Positions 1 to 11,800 of a DNA stretch of 64,000 nt are shown here, in pieces (the first letter of the stretch is position 1; every line of letters starts with the position of its first letter). The notes beneath the pieces were generated by a model. The model ran no database searches, was not told the DNA's origin, and saw nothing but the letters and a program-made list of their open reading frames with translations. Position numbers and translations under genes: made by a program. Source of the stretch: Sabellastarte sp. h YS-2021 (taxonomy: Eukaryota > Annelida > Polychaeta > Sabellida > Sabellidae); assembly GCA_964017235.1 (NCBI GenBank), contig OZ024927.1, positions 47,745,293 through 47,809,292 on the forward strand. The letters run 5' to 3'.

Positions 1-18
1 ACTTGCCTTGGTATACAG

Positions 19-801
19 GTGGACATTGTTAATTCTTCACTGAGCATAGACCGAGTTAAGCTTCAGGCTATTCATAATGAATGTTTCCAGGTTGCCAACA
101 AAAAATATCTTTCAAAAAAGAGTTTTCAATCATTGCTGGGTAAGCTCATATATCTACACAAGTGTGTTATCCCAGCTAGAACATTTGTTAACAGAATCTT
201 GCAATTATTTAGGGATAACTCTCATAAGAAAAGAATTCAATTGACCACAGAATTCTTCAAAGACATTGCATGATTTCAGGTTTTCGTCCTACACTTCAAT
301 GGTACTACCAAGTTTGACAAACCCAGGGTTGAGGGTTCGAACTCGCTTACCCTTGATGCTTGTTTGACTGGATTGGGGGCTGTATGGAAAAATAGGGTAT
401 ATTCTACCCCTGTCCCTTCTATCCCTGGATTTGCCCTTAACATAGTACACTGGGAGATGTTAAATATTGTTATTGCTTTACGTATCTGGGGCAGATACTG
501 GAGACACTGATCAGTTACGGTTAACTGTAACAATGAAGCATGTGTCCATGTGGTAGCTACTAGCAAAACCAGGGACCCATTCTTGGGGGCCTGTATTAGA
601 AATATTTGGTTATTGACTGCTTATTATGATATTTCTCTTCAGATACAGCATATCAGAGGCAAGGATAATGTAGAAGCAGATCTTCTCTCAAGACTTTACT
701 CGGACAAGCCTGTTGATCAAAGGCTTCTTCATGAACTTAAAAGTAATTACATCTGGGATAATGTACTCCCCCACCATTTTGACCTTAATTTATTTATTTG
801 A
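19..801 (+). pseudogene. Ngaro/DIRS-like RT-RNase H fragment, two in-frame stops
   Basis: This is the 3' part of a reverse transcriptase-RNase H protein from a tyrosine-recombinase retroelement, cut by the window edge. One reading frame runs from 19 to 801 and is broken only by two TGA codons (271-273 and 508-510). Between them the frame reads like the RNase H domain of Ngaro/DIRS elements (LTLDACLTGLGAVW, then IVHWEMLNIVIALR). After the second stop comes the typical HIRGKDNVEADLLSR motif near 650-710. Both stops fall where a tryptophan or arginine would be plausible, so C-to-T type decay is likely. The recombinase gene follows directly and its open frame overlaps the last codon. The copy cannot make a full RT, but the family assignment is good. 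Confidence 0.75.
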
Positions 802-1787
802 TTTCAGATGTCACATGGCAGTCTTCCCAATTGTTAACAGCAGCTTTGGAGAGAACGAAGAGTGCTTTCAGACCTTCCACTTCAGCAGCACAGATGCGCC
901 ACTTTAGAACCTTTGTAGCATTTCTTACTTTCCTCAATATACCGATTGTGTGTTCATTACACAATCTATTGATCTTTGGGGAGTACTTATACAACAGTAA
1001 CATTTCATTTAAAGTAATCAAACATTATTTTTCTTCCTTGTCAACTTGTGCCTCTTATTACAAACTTGATATAAAATGCTTCTCTCACCCCCTTGTTTCC
1101 AGATTTCTTCGCAGTATCTCAATAAATTCCCAATTTTCTCCCTCCCTGAAGGGAATTTTTGACATCAGGACCATATATCCCATATCACTGTCATGTGATA
1201 TTCTTTCAGACCCCCTGTTATTTAGAGCAATTTTCTTAGTTTCATTCTATGGATTTCTTAGAATGTCGAATGTAGCTCCTCATAGCTCCGCAAAATTTGA
1301 TCCTAGCATACATTTCTTGAGGAAGGATCTCATATTTGGTCCCCCAGGAGCTCACTTGATAATGAAATGTTCTAAGACTCTTCAGTCTTCTAAGTCATAT
1401 CACATTGTCCAGCTTCCCTCTATTTCCAATCCATTTTTGTGCGCTGCAATAGCTCTTAAAGCTCTTCTTCACTCCAGACCTCTCCCACCAAATTCACCTT
1501 TGTTTGCAACTATTCATCCCCCTCATGCTCAAGTTATTGACACGGTGGTTAGAGATGCTTTAAAAACAGTTCTAAGACATAGAGGGTTCACCCCTGCTGC
1601 CTTTCCATTTCACACTTTTCGTAGGTCGGGGGCCACTTTCGCCTTTGATCATAATGTGCAGTTGCAGAACATTATGTCCCACGGTACCTGGCACAGTTCC
1701 GCAGTATGGTCTTATATTCAACAGTCCTCCCTTTCCTCCTCCGTTGTTCCTCTTACTTTTGCTCGCAACATCCCCCCTTTGTTCTGA
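798..1787 (+). CDS. Tyrosine recombinase of a Ngaro-like retroelement
   Basis: An open frame of 329 codons encodes a phage-integrase-type tyrosine recombinase, which would integrate the circular cDNA of a Ngaro/DIRS-type retroelement. The catalytic set is visible: Arg155 in GFLRMSN, Lys193 in SKT, the H-x-x-R box in FHTFRRSG (His272, Arg275/276), His295 in SHGTW and the nucleophile Tyr306 in WSYI. The RRSGA and HGTW spacing is closer to Ngaro than to DIRS1. The open frame begins at a TTG within the end of the RNase H frame, and the true start is not evident, because the domain may begin at an internal Met or be made by reinitiation. It is uninterrupted although the RT upstream is broken. Confidence 0.8.
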   Translation: MISDVTWQSSQLLTAALERTKSAFRPSTSAAQMRHFRTFVAFLTFLNIPIVCSLHNLLIFGEYLYNSNISFKVIKHYFSSLSTCASYYKLDIKCFSHPLVSRFLRSISINSQFSPSLKGIFDIRTIYPISLSCDILSDPLLFRAIFLVSFYGFLRMSNVAPHSSAKFDPSIHFLRKDLIFGPPGAHLIMKCSKTLQSSKSYHIVQLPSISNPFLCAAIALKALLHSRPLPPNSPLFATIHPPHAQVIDTVVRDALKTVLRHRGFTPAAFPFHTFRRSGATFAFDHNVQLQNIMSHGTWHSSAVWSYIQQSSLSSSVVPLTFARNIPPLF

Positions 1788-2789
1788 TTGGGTTTGGTGG
1801 TTTTTAAAATTTCAATACTTTCATTTTAAAAATTTACTTATTTTACAATAATTTTACTACTAACATGTAAATAAATATTCCTCAACTGTGCTTTTACTGT
1901 CTTTGCAACTGTATCCGCATTAGTGGATCTTGGTTTAGCCACCTTCAACTCTGCATTCCTCCACCTTAGTGGGGCTCCTCAGTTACCACTTTTATAGCTT
2001 GATCTCTGGCAACTGTGCATAGCACGGCTAGGTAGGAGCCTGGTGGGGCAGTTGCCCCCTTAAAACTTTAGGTATCACTCTTAAAGTTTGACCTGACACA
2101 TATCTCACCAATGGATTTCAACCATACATCTAGCCATCCATGGCCTGTGAATTTGGAGGGAAACTTCACATTTGAATTGGTTAGCTACATGTAAACACAT
2201 GCGACTGGAAAATAATTTCAAAAATTTCCCACCTCCTCCCCTTGTACCACTTAACTAATACATGGGTGGTTTGGTAAATCATGACTTAGATACAAAGGGA
2301 CATGGTCCTGTCAAGAGTTTCACAAGTAACTGACCTTAGGTACTTGGTCAGTGGTCATAGTTATTGTGACATTGGTATGACCTTTAGGCAGACTCAGGCT
2401 GACCCTGATGTTCCCCCTCTCAATTATGACCATACATTCTTTTGATTGGTGGATACCATAACCTTCTCAGATGTGGTTTTACCTTTCCTGAGCTTTAACC
2501 TTAGTTTGGTACCTTTGGGTAGTGGATTGTACTTATTATTTACCTTCTTTAGCCTTGACCCCTTAGTTGTCCCGCCTAAGGGAGGTCTCCTGTTTTGGAT
2601 AGATGTAGGCTTCAGAATATTTAGGGACAGGTTGGGATAGTCCCACCCCCTCTTGTACTGACACTGAAATGACAACTTTCGACTGACTCGACTTAGCTGT
2701 AAAATAAAAAATTCAGAAAACATGTCTTGAATTAATGGCACCAGTGTGCAATCCAATTTTCCTTGAAACTGCTTCTGATCTTGTTATAA
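1788..2789. other. Stretch without recognised gene, likely retroelement 3' sequence
   Basis: AT-rich sequence follows the recombinase stop and then a more mixed segment. No protein family was recognised. A 110-codon minus-strand frame at 2424-2756 has no recognisable motif. The first few hundred bases are probably the 3' noncoding part and split repeat of the Ngaro-like element, but I could not locate its terminal repeats. Confidence 0.4.
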
Positions 2790-4555
2790 CTTTCACTACC
2801 AACATTAATATTATTCTTAAAATGATTCTTTCTAAAGTACGAAAAGCAACTATGAAATAAGCCTCTTTTTCTCTTTTTGAAACATGCAAGAAATACCCAG
2901 GAAAAGTCTTTTGCTGGGGAAAGTGAATATGACTTAAATATTGGGGATAAACTTTAAAAATTTAGCTTCATTAATTGAGACTAAATTAAAAGATCAAGTA
3001 ATTCACTCAAGGGCCTAATGCTTCAACTTAGATGAAAAACTAACTCAATATTTTTATAACCTAGAATGCAAAAAAAAATCCTTGAGAAGACTATAAGTAA
3101 AATTTGTCTAGAAAATGTTGAAACCATAACAAAGCAAAGTGATAAATTAATTCAAATTAATAATCATTATAGCAAGTTATTCAAAAGCAGAGATAGCATG
3201 CCTGAACAAATTTGATGAAATCCTTCATCCCAAATTTGATAAAAAGTTTTAAAAAGATCAAGCTCAATCATTAGAAGGTCCAATCATGAGGAATGAACTG
3301 AGTGTAGCTCTAAAAATATAAAAAAATAATATGACAGCTGGAATTTATAGCTTTCCTACTAAATTTTTAAAAAGTTTATTGGGGATGATTAAAATTCTTG
3401 ATCTTGGAAGTTACAATTTTTTTTGACAATGGTACGCATTCAAATACTATGTGACTGTACGATAAACTGTATTTCAAAAGGTGATAAACTGAGACAGTTG
3501 TTCCATAAACACCCTGCATCATTACTCTGTGTACTTTTAAAGTTAATTTTTACAGCCACTGCCAATAGCCATTGACAATAGATTGGACACATTTATATAT
3601 AAGACACAAAGGTCATAACATGGGAGAATAAATAAATAAATAAATTTATGATGTTATGAGTTTTTTACTGATTCTAATTAACTTTGAGAAAGCTTTTGGT
3701 TCTGTATCTTAAAATTTGGATCAAAATCTTAAAACTGACATATGTCCCATAAGTTATACAAGCCGGTGTGAAATCAGGTTTCATAAAGATAGAAAGAGGA
3801 TGCAAGCAGGGTGACCCCATTGATTCATATATCTTTTTTATGTGCAATGGCCAAATCTTTAACCGTGATTTTCAAAATTTAGAAATAAAAAGTCTGTAAG
3901 CAGGTGATTAAGCTCTCAGTGTCCCAAAGTGAGGCGAGAATCCAGCCAGTTGGGGTGACATTTTATTTATACATAACAGTACTACACTATTTTTTATTTA
4001 CAATACGGGCCAAAATAAGGCCACTTTATATCAAGGTTAGAGATTCAACTATATGATTAGCACACTAAGGAGGCCTTAAATAACATTACTTCAACAATGC
4101 TAGTGAGTTTCAGTGAAACTTTAATTTAAGTTTAAGTTAAGCCAGTTAAAATTTAGTTAAAGAACTAATAAGAGTTTATTCTGAAACTTAGATTTGACTT
4201 AAACTTAAAGGTGTTTAAAGTGAGTTTAGAAACATAAGAGTAAGCAAACCCAGTTAAGGAGTAAATGGTTTAAGATTAGAAGTATTAAGGTATATAAATC
4301 AATGTAAACATATGCAAGGGAAACCCAAAACGCCAAGTCGATTTCATTGTTTGCAGATGACACAACCTTTAGTTTAGATGGTTCATATAGGTCTCTTGAA
4401 GCTGCATTAAATGTGATACATATTTTTGGAATCTTCTCTTCTGTGAATCTTTATGATATATATGAATTAAATTTCTTGAAACTTTTGGATAAATCAAAGA
4501 CAATCAATATTTGGAAAAGTAGATCTTAGTTAGTTAAATACACTACTATTAAGTT

Positions 4556-6899
4556 CAGGGGTATAGGAAGCAACTTTTGGTTGGGGGGTGAGGAACTAGA
4601 TTGTGCCGACTCGACACCAACATATCTCCACACAGGCCATCTCTCACAACACAGGCATTCACTGGGTATTTTTGTGTAGCACCCATTTTGTGTGATTCAT
4701 ATTTATTATAAACTATTTTTTTGCATTTTTATTTTTTTTTTTTTTTGGTCAAACCATTTTTTCATTTTTTAGTCAAAATTAAAAACAGTCCTCTCAGTAG
4801 ATTGTTCATGTGCCTCATATTTAGGTTAAATGTCAACTTAAAGTCTGGGTTTTTGGCACATGTGAAAAGAACATAATATATTCCCATATGAGATTTCAGC
4901 TCTATCAGTCAAATAGTGTGACAGCTATAGGGCTTAAAATGCGAGATTTAGCAGATACTAATCCCAATTGGACATATTTTAGTAGAAGTGATTTCAATCA
5001 AATGTTAGAATTTTTCTCGGTTAAATAGTTCAAAGAGTTACATTTTGTAAATAAGTGTGAATTACTATTTCTTAACATCCTGTTTTTTGTTTTGTTTTTT
5101 CTTTTGTTCTTTGTACTAATGTACGAATAAATAAATGGCAAAAATTCCATAAATTGGGTCTCTGTTTGCATTATAGAGATCTTAATGTGACCTTAAAATT
5201 AAACCTACAGACTTTAAATATTGCATAGATAAATACTACATATTAAAGTTATATCTACTATAGTTATATCCACTTGTCAGACTTACCATTTTCAAGTATG
5301 GGAAAGTATGGGAAAGTATGGGAAAAATGTCGAAAAAATGTCTAAGTAGGGTCTTTCATGCACTCCAAGTCTAAACCAGTATATTCCAGACTTTCATCTG
5401 GGGATAAAATGAAATATATACAGAGCCCTTCGGTCTTTTAATGCTCTCAGATGTATTTTAAACCCCTTTAGCAATGCTTTGCCCTTCAAAGAAAGTGAAA
5501 AATTGATAAGTTTTATGTGGTTCAAAATTTATTATTCTTGTTTAATGTCTTTACCTTGAATTTCTAAGGTCCAAATAAAAAAGATTATTAAATAATTAGC
5601 CAATGGTTAATTTAAAGGAGTTTAATTGGTCCATGAACTTTTGAAGTTTTTCTTACAACATATCATTATATCTTGGAGTATCATAAGGTTGGTACTCAGC
5701 AACCTTATATTAAAGTTATATCTACTATAGTTATATCCACTTGTCAGACTTACCATTTCAAGTCACAGGGGAAAGTATGGGAAAATGTCGAAAAAATGTC
5801 TAAGTAGGGTCTTTCTGGCCCTTTAACACAATTTTAACCTTTACATAAAGCCTTGAGGTTTGGCATACATAAAAAGACTATATTGTTTCCAGGTAAAATT
5901 TGAGCCAGATGAGACATGTAGTTTGTAACTTAGAAAGCATTAAGTTACCAAAAGTCACAAGTTTAAGGTCACCTTAAAACAGGGTCCTCTCCTGACCCAA
6001 ATACATGTGTGTGCCGATTTTGTCCATGAAAGCATTTTTGAGTTATCATGCACACCAAGTCAAAACGTTTGGCAGCCGAGTGATGGAGGTTAAACCAGTA
6101 TATTCCAGACTTTCATCTGGGGATAAAATGAAATATATACAGAGCTCTTCGGTCTTTTAACGCTCTCAGATGTATTTTAAACCGATTTAGCAATGCTTTG
6201 CCCTTCAAAGAAAGTGAAAAATTGATAAAATACCAAAGTTTTATGTGGTTCAAAATTTATTATTCTTGTTTAATGTCTTTACCTTGAATTTCTAAGGTCC
6301 AAATAAAAAAGATTATTAAATAATTAGCCAATGGTTAATCTAAAGGAGTTTAATTGGTCAATGAACTTTTGAAGTTTTTCTTACAACATATCATTATATC
6401 TTGGAGTATCATAAGGTTGGCACTCAACAACATATTTTTTAAATATCAAAACTATTGTTAAACTAACACTTAACAAAAGTCTTTTGTTCGGATGTTTTGA
6501 TATAATGTCTAACAATTTTGGCTAATTTTACAGAATATCTTGCATGTAGGTAATACACAAATTCAAAAGGTCTAATTAAATTATTTTTAAGTTGTCACAT
6601 ACCGGATTAAATCTGTGATTTTACGATTTTACAAATCTCATTGCAGGCTAACTGGAAATGTTCCTTTTACAAATCATAAAAATAAATATTTTAAAGTTCA
6701 AATGGTAGCACACACAACAGTACATGTGAAGAGTGATCAGGGTCAAAATGTAAAAATTACCTGTAAAAATTTGCATAAATTTCAAAATTGGAGTTTCCTT
6801 CCATTGTAAAAAGTTGGAGGGGGCAAAAAGATATCCCCGCCTCCTAAACGTTATGGTGGCTGGGGGCACTCCTGCCTCCCCCCAGTTCCTATGCCTATG
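4556..6899. mobile_element. TIR DNA element inserted in the LINE
   Basis: The left end reads CAGGGGTATAGGAA and the reverse complement of the right end reads CATAGGCATAGGAA (11 of 14 bases equal), each followed inwards by a G-rich block. The 5 bp AAGTT flanks both ends (4551-4555 and 6900-6904) and fits a target-site duplication. The insertion separates two halves of the L1-like LINE reading order, which supports these boundaries independently. No transposase frame was found inside, so the 2344 bp element is non-autonomous or decayed. The CAGGG-like ends suggest a hAT relative, but hAT usually makes 8 bp duplications, so the superfamily stays open. Confidence 0.6.
5244..6430. repeat. Imperfect tandem duplication of a ~0.7 kb unit
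   Basis: Sequence beginning with TTAAAGTTATATCTACTATAG occurs at about 5245 and again at 5709. The block around CCAGTATATTCCAGACTTTC occurs near 5380 and again near 6096, and runs almost identically to ATCATAAGGTTGG. The second copy has about 250 bp in the middle (about 5816-6070) that the first lacks. The simplest reading is a tandem duplication inside the TIR element followed by a deletion in the first copy. A short triplication of GTATGGGAAA is also present at 5297-5325. Confidence 0.7.
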
Positions 6900-8060
6900 A
6901 AGTTACTAATTGGAAAATAAGAGAGACAAAATTAAGTGAATTTGTTTCAAAAATAATAAAAGATAATTGGGCTAAAATTACCTAATTTGGATCATATTGG
7001 CTAAAATTAATTAGCATTAAAATAATAAATTAAAAATAATTATAGTCCCTTGTGGAAAGAAATATTCATTGCTTTAATAATCTTTTGAATCTTTTTAGAA
7101 AATGAATCTCTGACCAGACAAAGTGAGCTCTTTCTTTCTCCCTTATGGTTTAATCCAAAAATGTCTAGAAACAGTTTTTCCCCTAGTTGATTTAAAGAGG
7201 AAAGTTTTCATCCCGGGACACAAATCTCATCAAATTTCACTCTTGGTATATTTATAGGCATTATCTAGAATGATAAACAAACCTGACTGAATGTTGAGGA
7301 ATTGCATATCATCTGACTGACAGTGAAATCGTCATAAACCTTAACATTCAAAGCAGTGTTACAGTTTTGATATGTACATCAATTATTTGGCCCTTGCCAT
7401 GTATATAGCAAGATGTTTCCTTCAGCATCACTTTTAACTGATGAATGAATGATTTTAATGCTCTTTGACCTCTCGACTTTGGGCTTTAATACTTGTATAA
7501 TCTTTGTCTCTGATATTCTTGATAATCAAGAAGCAATTCAAGCCAAAGAGACTTGAGTAAAAATACTCGCTTAAAATAAACTTTCTTGAATATTATCACT
7601 TAAAGGTAGGCACTTCAGGTTTTCTGTAAAAAATACAAGACTTTGGAAGAAAACCTTGTGCAACCTCCTCAATCCTATATTCCTGCACATATTGCCTTCT
7701 GTTAAAACAAAGATGGAACCAAAGGATTATATGAAAAATATAAATCAAAAACCTTCAAAGGGAATTTAAAATGAATTTAATGTAAATCTTCACCACAAGT
7801 CTTCTCAATATATGTTTAAATTTTGCTTTGAAACATCAAACGACTTATATCACAAATGGTTTTATTATAGAAATACTATATCAGACTCTAGTTACCCAAG
7901 AGCTTCTGCACCAATTGAGCATCTCTGACACAGCCACTTATTTGAGTTGTCATTTAGATGTTTAATTATTGTCACAACTATTCTATTTTTGCCCTGACTC
8001 AAAACAACTATGTGCACAACTATAAAACAGAAGATGTTATTAGTGTAGTAGAAAAGACAT

Positions 8061-8871
8061 ATAATGAGCAAGGTTTGGCCCCCAAAATCGAGTTAAATTA
8101 ACAAAAGATGGAAAGACATTGGCATCAAGTGAAACATATCTTTAAATTAAGCATTGATTAAAAATATATTCTAATATGTTATTCAATGTAATATTCTTAT
8201 AACAATGCACATTCAAATTAAACGCATCTGTGACCTTGGAATAGTCCAACTGAACCTTGACATACATACAAACATACATAATAAACTCTTTTTAAAGTGC
8301 CAAATTGATGTCTTCTAAGGATAATCAAATTGCCAGGAAAAGTCAATGTTAGTATCTGATACAGGAGAAAACTATGGTAGGTTGGCTAATCTGAAAAGAT
8401 AATTTTTCAACTGTCACCTGGACCAAGTAAACCTATTTTGGGTTAAAATGGTGTGAATGAGATTCTTCCATCATATGAAAGTATACCTATGGACAAGCAA
8501 TAGAAAACAATGGCAAATTTAGAACATGAAGTAGCTATAACTAACAGCATAAAGTGTATTTTAATGGTGTTTCATCACCAGATGGAAATAGCCAATTTGG
8601 CCTTCCACGTATTAAAAGTTTTCCAGGAAAACACATACATGTTGAAATTAATTTTATTATTATTTTATTTCTCCATTCTCTTTACCTCTTGAAGAACAGT
8701 CGTCAGACATATTTTTTTCCTGGAAAAGTATATTGGATACATTTACTCATTAAAATAATCATATCAACTAAGCCTTTTACCATAATCGATGTAAATAGAC
8801 AAGTTATTTATTTTATATAACCATAAATATAATTGACTCATCCTGGGAAAAATGGTTCATTTGCGATGACC
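8061..8871. other. Intergenic and 3' flank of BHMT-like gene A
   Basis: No gene is recognised. A minus-strand AATAAA (8812-8807) lies about 60 bases after the stop codon of gene A and is a candidate polyadenylation signal. Confidence 0.4.
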
Positions 8872-11800
8872 TCATTCCAGTAAGAAAGCCTTTTTCCATA
8901 CACTGGTATTGTGATTGTGAGTCTCTCCCTGTATTTGTGACACATGTACAGACATATCTGGTGAATATTTGCTGGCAGGTGGAGTTCTACCCAAAGCTTC
9001 AGCCATAGCTCTAATATAGGTAGCTCTGTTACCACAACACACTCCAATAAACTGTACCCCTATTTTCTTCATCTCTTTAGTGAAGTCATCAATGTGATTT
9101 CTTGAACAAAGCCAGGAATCCAAATTTACAGGAAATGATGGCTCTCCTGAAAAAAAAGAAGAAAACAGGTTTAAAAGTAAGGAGGCATTCATATCAAGCA
9201 TATTTAATCTGTTTGAGTTTAATTTGACATAATTCTTATCAATGGGGTTGGTTTCAGCAGAAAATGTTGCATTTTAGTCAGTCAAAATTCTGAAACTGCA
9301 AACTACTCTACATAACAGGAAAATTTTCCACTTAGAGGCCAATACTTATATGGTATAAATCCATAACACCAGAGTTGGACAACAGGTAGGCTACTGCAGG
9401 GCCATGCATCAGAAATATTTATCACCAACTTTTAGCATAAAGAAACTACCATGACCAACCTAATGCATGTACCACAGATAGTTGAATGAATGGAGTAAAG
9501 TAAAAGAATAAAAATGAAAAGAAGCCCAATATAGGAGCTGTTAAACATTTTGGAATCTCCTTACCTGTTCTTTGGTCTTTCAAATTGAACATGGTCTTCT
9601 GTTCCACTGTTGTTCTGTATGGAACCGGGAGGCAAGCTAGTGGTCCCTATAATTATAACTATTATCGTACATACACAGGTTTACTGTCTATGTTTAATTT
9701 ATATAAAAATTATTCAACTTTTTGACACAAGTTATCAGACTTATTTTTATCACTTACTATACCTTACAAACTTTTCTGATTTCTTTCATCATTGGAATCA
9801 TTGTATCAGGTCCCCGAAAACAGTTCAGTCCGACAACATCAGCCCCAAGTTCTTCTAGCTTGCGGAGACTAGTGGGATAGTCAAAATCATCAAATGTTTT
9901 GCCAGAAGTGGTTGGTGATATATTTACAACACATGGCATTCCTAAAAGTAAGAAATGTACAATCTAATTTAAACTGTTGTAATTTTAAAGAAAAATACAT
10001 CTATTCATATTATTTTTTAAAGTTTTCTCCATTAAAATTCATAGTTATATAAAGTAAAATCAAATTTGATTAGAATTTTTTGTGTAACCACAAAATGATT
10101 TGAACATAGTTTGAAGTGATGATTTCCAAGAGGGGACTGTTCAGTAGTCAAAGAGAGATACCAAATAACATGCACTAGAGGAGAGATAGTTATGATCGTG
10201 GGGAGGAACAATTTCAAAGATTAGTTTTTTGTTTGTTTCTGAAAGAAGTCACATTTGTGATCTGACAAAAAGTGGCAACCTATTTTACTTGGATGGGCTG
10301 CAAACTCGAGCTACTGACTTGTTTGTGATAATAGACAACAAACTGACAATGACTAAGTGCCATGACTGAGTGCACTGGAATTTGCCATTACAGACAAATA
10401 TGCCAATTAATTGAAATTTAGTGCCAGGATATATACTTGAATAGACAGTCAGTTTTTTTTAAAATGGCGAAATGTGATTTCGGATTTTCAACTGAGCCAC
10501 ACCAAATTATTTTGCAGTAATCCAGAAGGCCACTGACATGGGTATTTGGCAGCATTATAAGAAGGTCCGTGGCGGAAAATTTACATATTCTATAAAACTC
10601 CTTGATAAGAGAGTAAGATATACAGCATACATTTGTAAAGTGATTTAGCTGGCATCATACTGTTTGCTACCTATAAAAGTACCTTGAAAGAAAGACTCAA
10701 GTTTATCTCTGCCTTTTTCCTGCCAGTCACGATTAATGTGGTCCTGTTAGGATTTAGCTTGACAGGAGACATGTAGATCTGGACCACATTAAAAGAACTA
10801 AAGCGTTGTTCACAAATGAGCCCCATAATGAAACTTTTTGCATATTCCACATTTGACTTTGATAAACAATTTAAAATAGGAAAAATTCATGTTTGCCCCC
10901 TTTAATTCACCTGGCTTGAAGTGTATATATTCTTTACCTATTCATTTGTATAACGAAGTAAATGATTTATTTTATGAAAATGTGTACCTACCAGGAGCAT
11001 ATTTTTTTATACTTTTCAAAGCTATAATAGCTTCTCCTAAGTCCACAAAGGTTTCAGCAATAATAAAATCTGCTTTTCCTTTAATAGCAAATTCAATTTG
11101 TTCCTACAAAATATAAGATTATAGCTTCTTTTTGAAAAAAAGAAAATAGATTTAAAAGTGACAAATATTCATATGACCAAATAATAGGTCATTACATTTG
11201 ATTAGGTTGTTTCAGAACTCCTTGCCACCAATGTTGTTCAAGATAATTTAAAATGAATAAGACAACTTTCTTAAGAAATGTTTTCAATGAACAAAAGCTC
11301 TGAACAAACGCTAACCAGATGTGTGACTATTCTTACAACAAAACACTGGCATAGTCTTATTGTGAGCTTACTTAACTATAAACAGCATTGGAGCTATGCT
11401 AGGTCATACATTCTGCAATACTCTTGCAAAAATAGCTACTTCAAATATATTGAAAATATGTATTCTAAAAACAAATGCTACAAAAAATGTTATATTTTAA
11501 ATTTTTAATCTTTTATCTTGCTGCACTATATGTGCATCAAGACAAAATAAAAATGCATTGTCATGTCAAATTCTACACAAATATGTGTCTTGAATTACCA
11601 GTCCTCTTTCTTCTCTCTGTAAGGTACATTGAACACAGAATCCTTATATGTGCTTCTTTAAGTGTTATAAAGTGTATTTCATTTGCAGTAAATAAAATAT
11701 GCAGTAACACAAGTGCAAATAAAACGCCTTTTTTCAAATCAATTAACCTTTGATAGTACTATTAAGGGGTGATAATACAATTTAAACTCGAAATCAACCC

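Larger units (their letters stand above)
2790..8060 (+). mobile_element. Decayed L1/Tx1-like LINE, interrupted
   Basis: Scattered but ordered matches to an L1/Tx1-type ORF2 lie on the plus strand with many stops and frameshifts. In order they are a KAEIACLNKFDEILHP...LEGPI stretch (3185-3290), NELSVALKI and PTKFLKSLLG (3290-3390), a decayed NFEKAFGSVS-type box (about 3680-3720), GCKQGDP (about 3797-3820), the catalytic box FADDT (4350-4365) followed by SLDGS, INIWKSRS (4503-4527), and after a 2.3 kb insertion SPLWFNP (about 7137-7160) and ETSNDLYHKWFYYR (7830-7875). The order matches RT palm, fingers and C-terminal region of L1-type ORF2. About 400 bp between GCKQGDP and FADDT (3900-4320) is also foreign or badly decayed. 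This is a dead copy. Confidence 0.6.

Noticed and set aside
2424..2756. 110-codon minus-strand open frame
   Set aside because: No recognisable motif, and it lies between two retroelement remnants.
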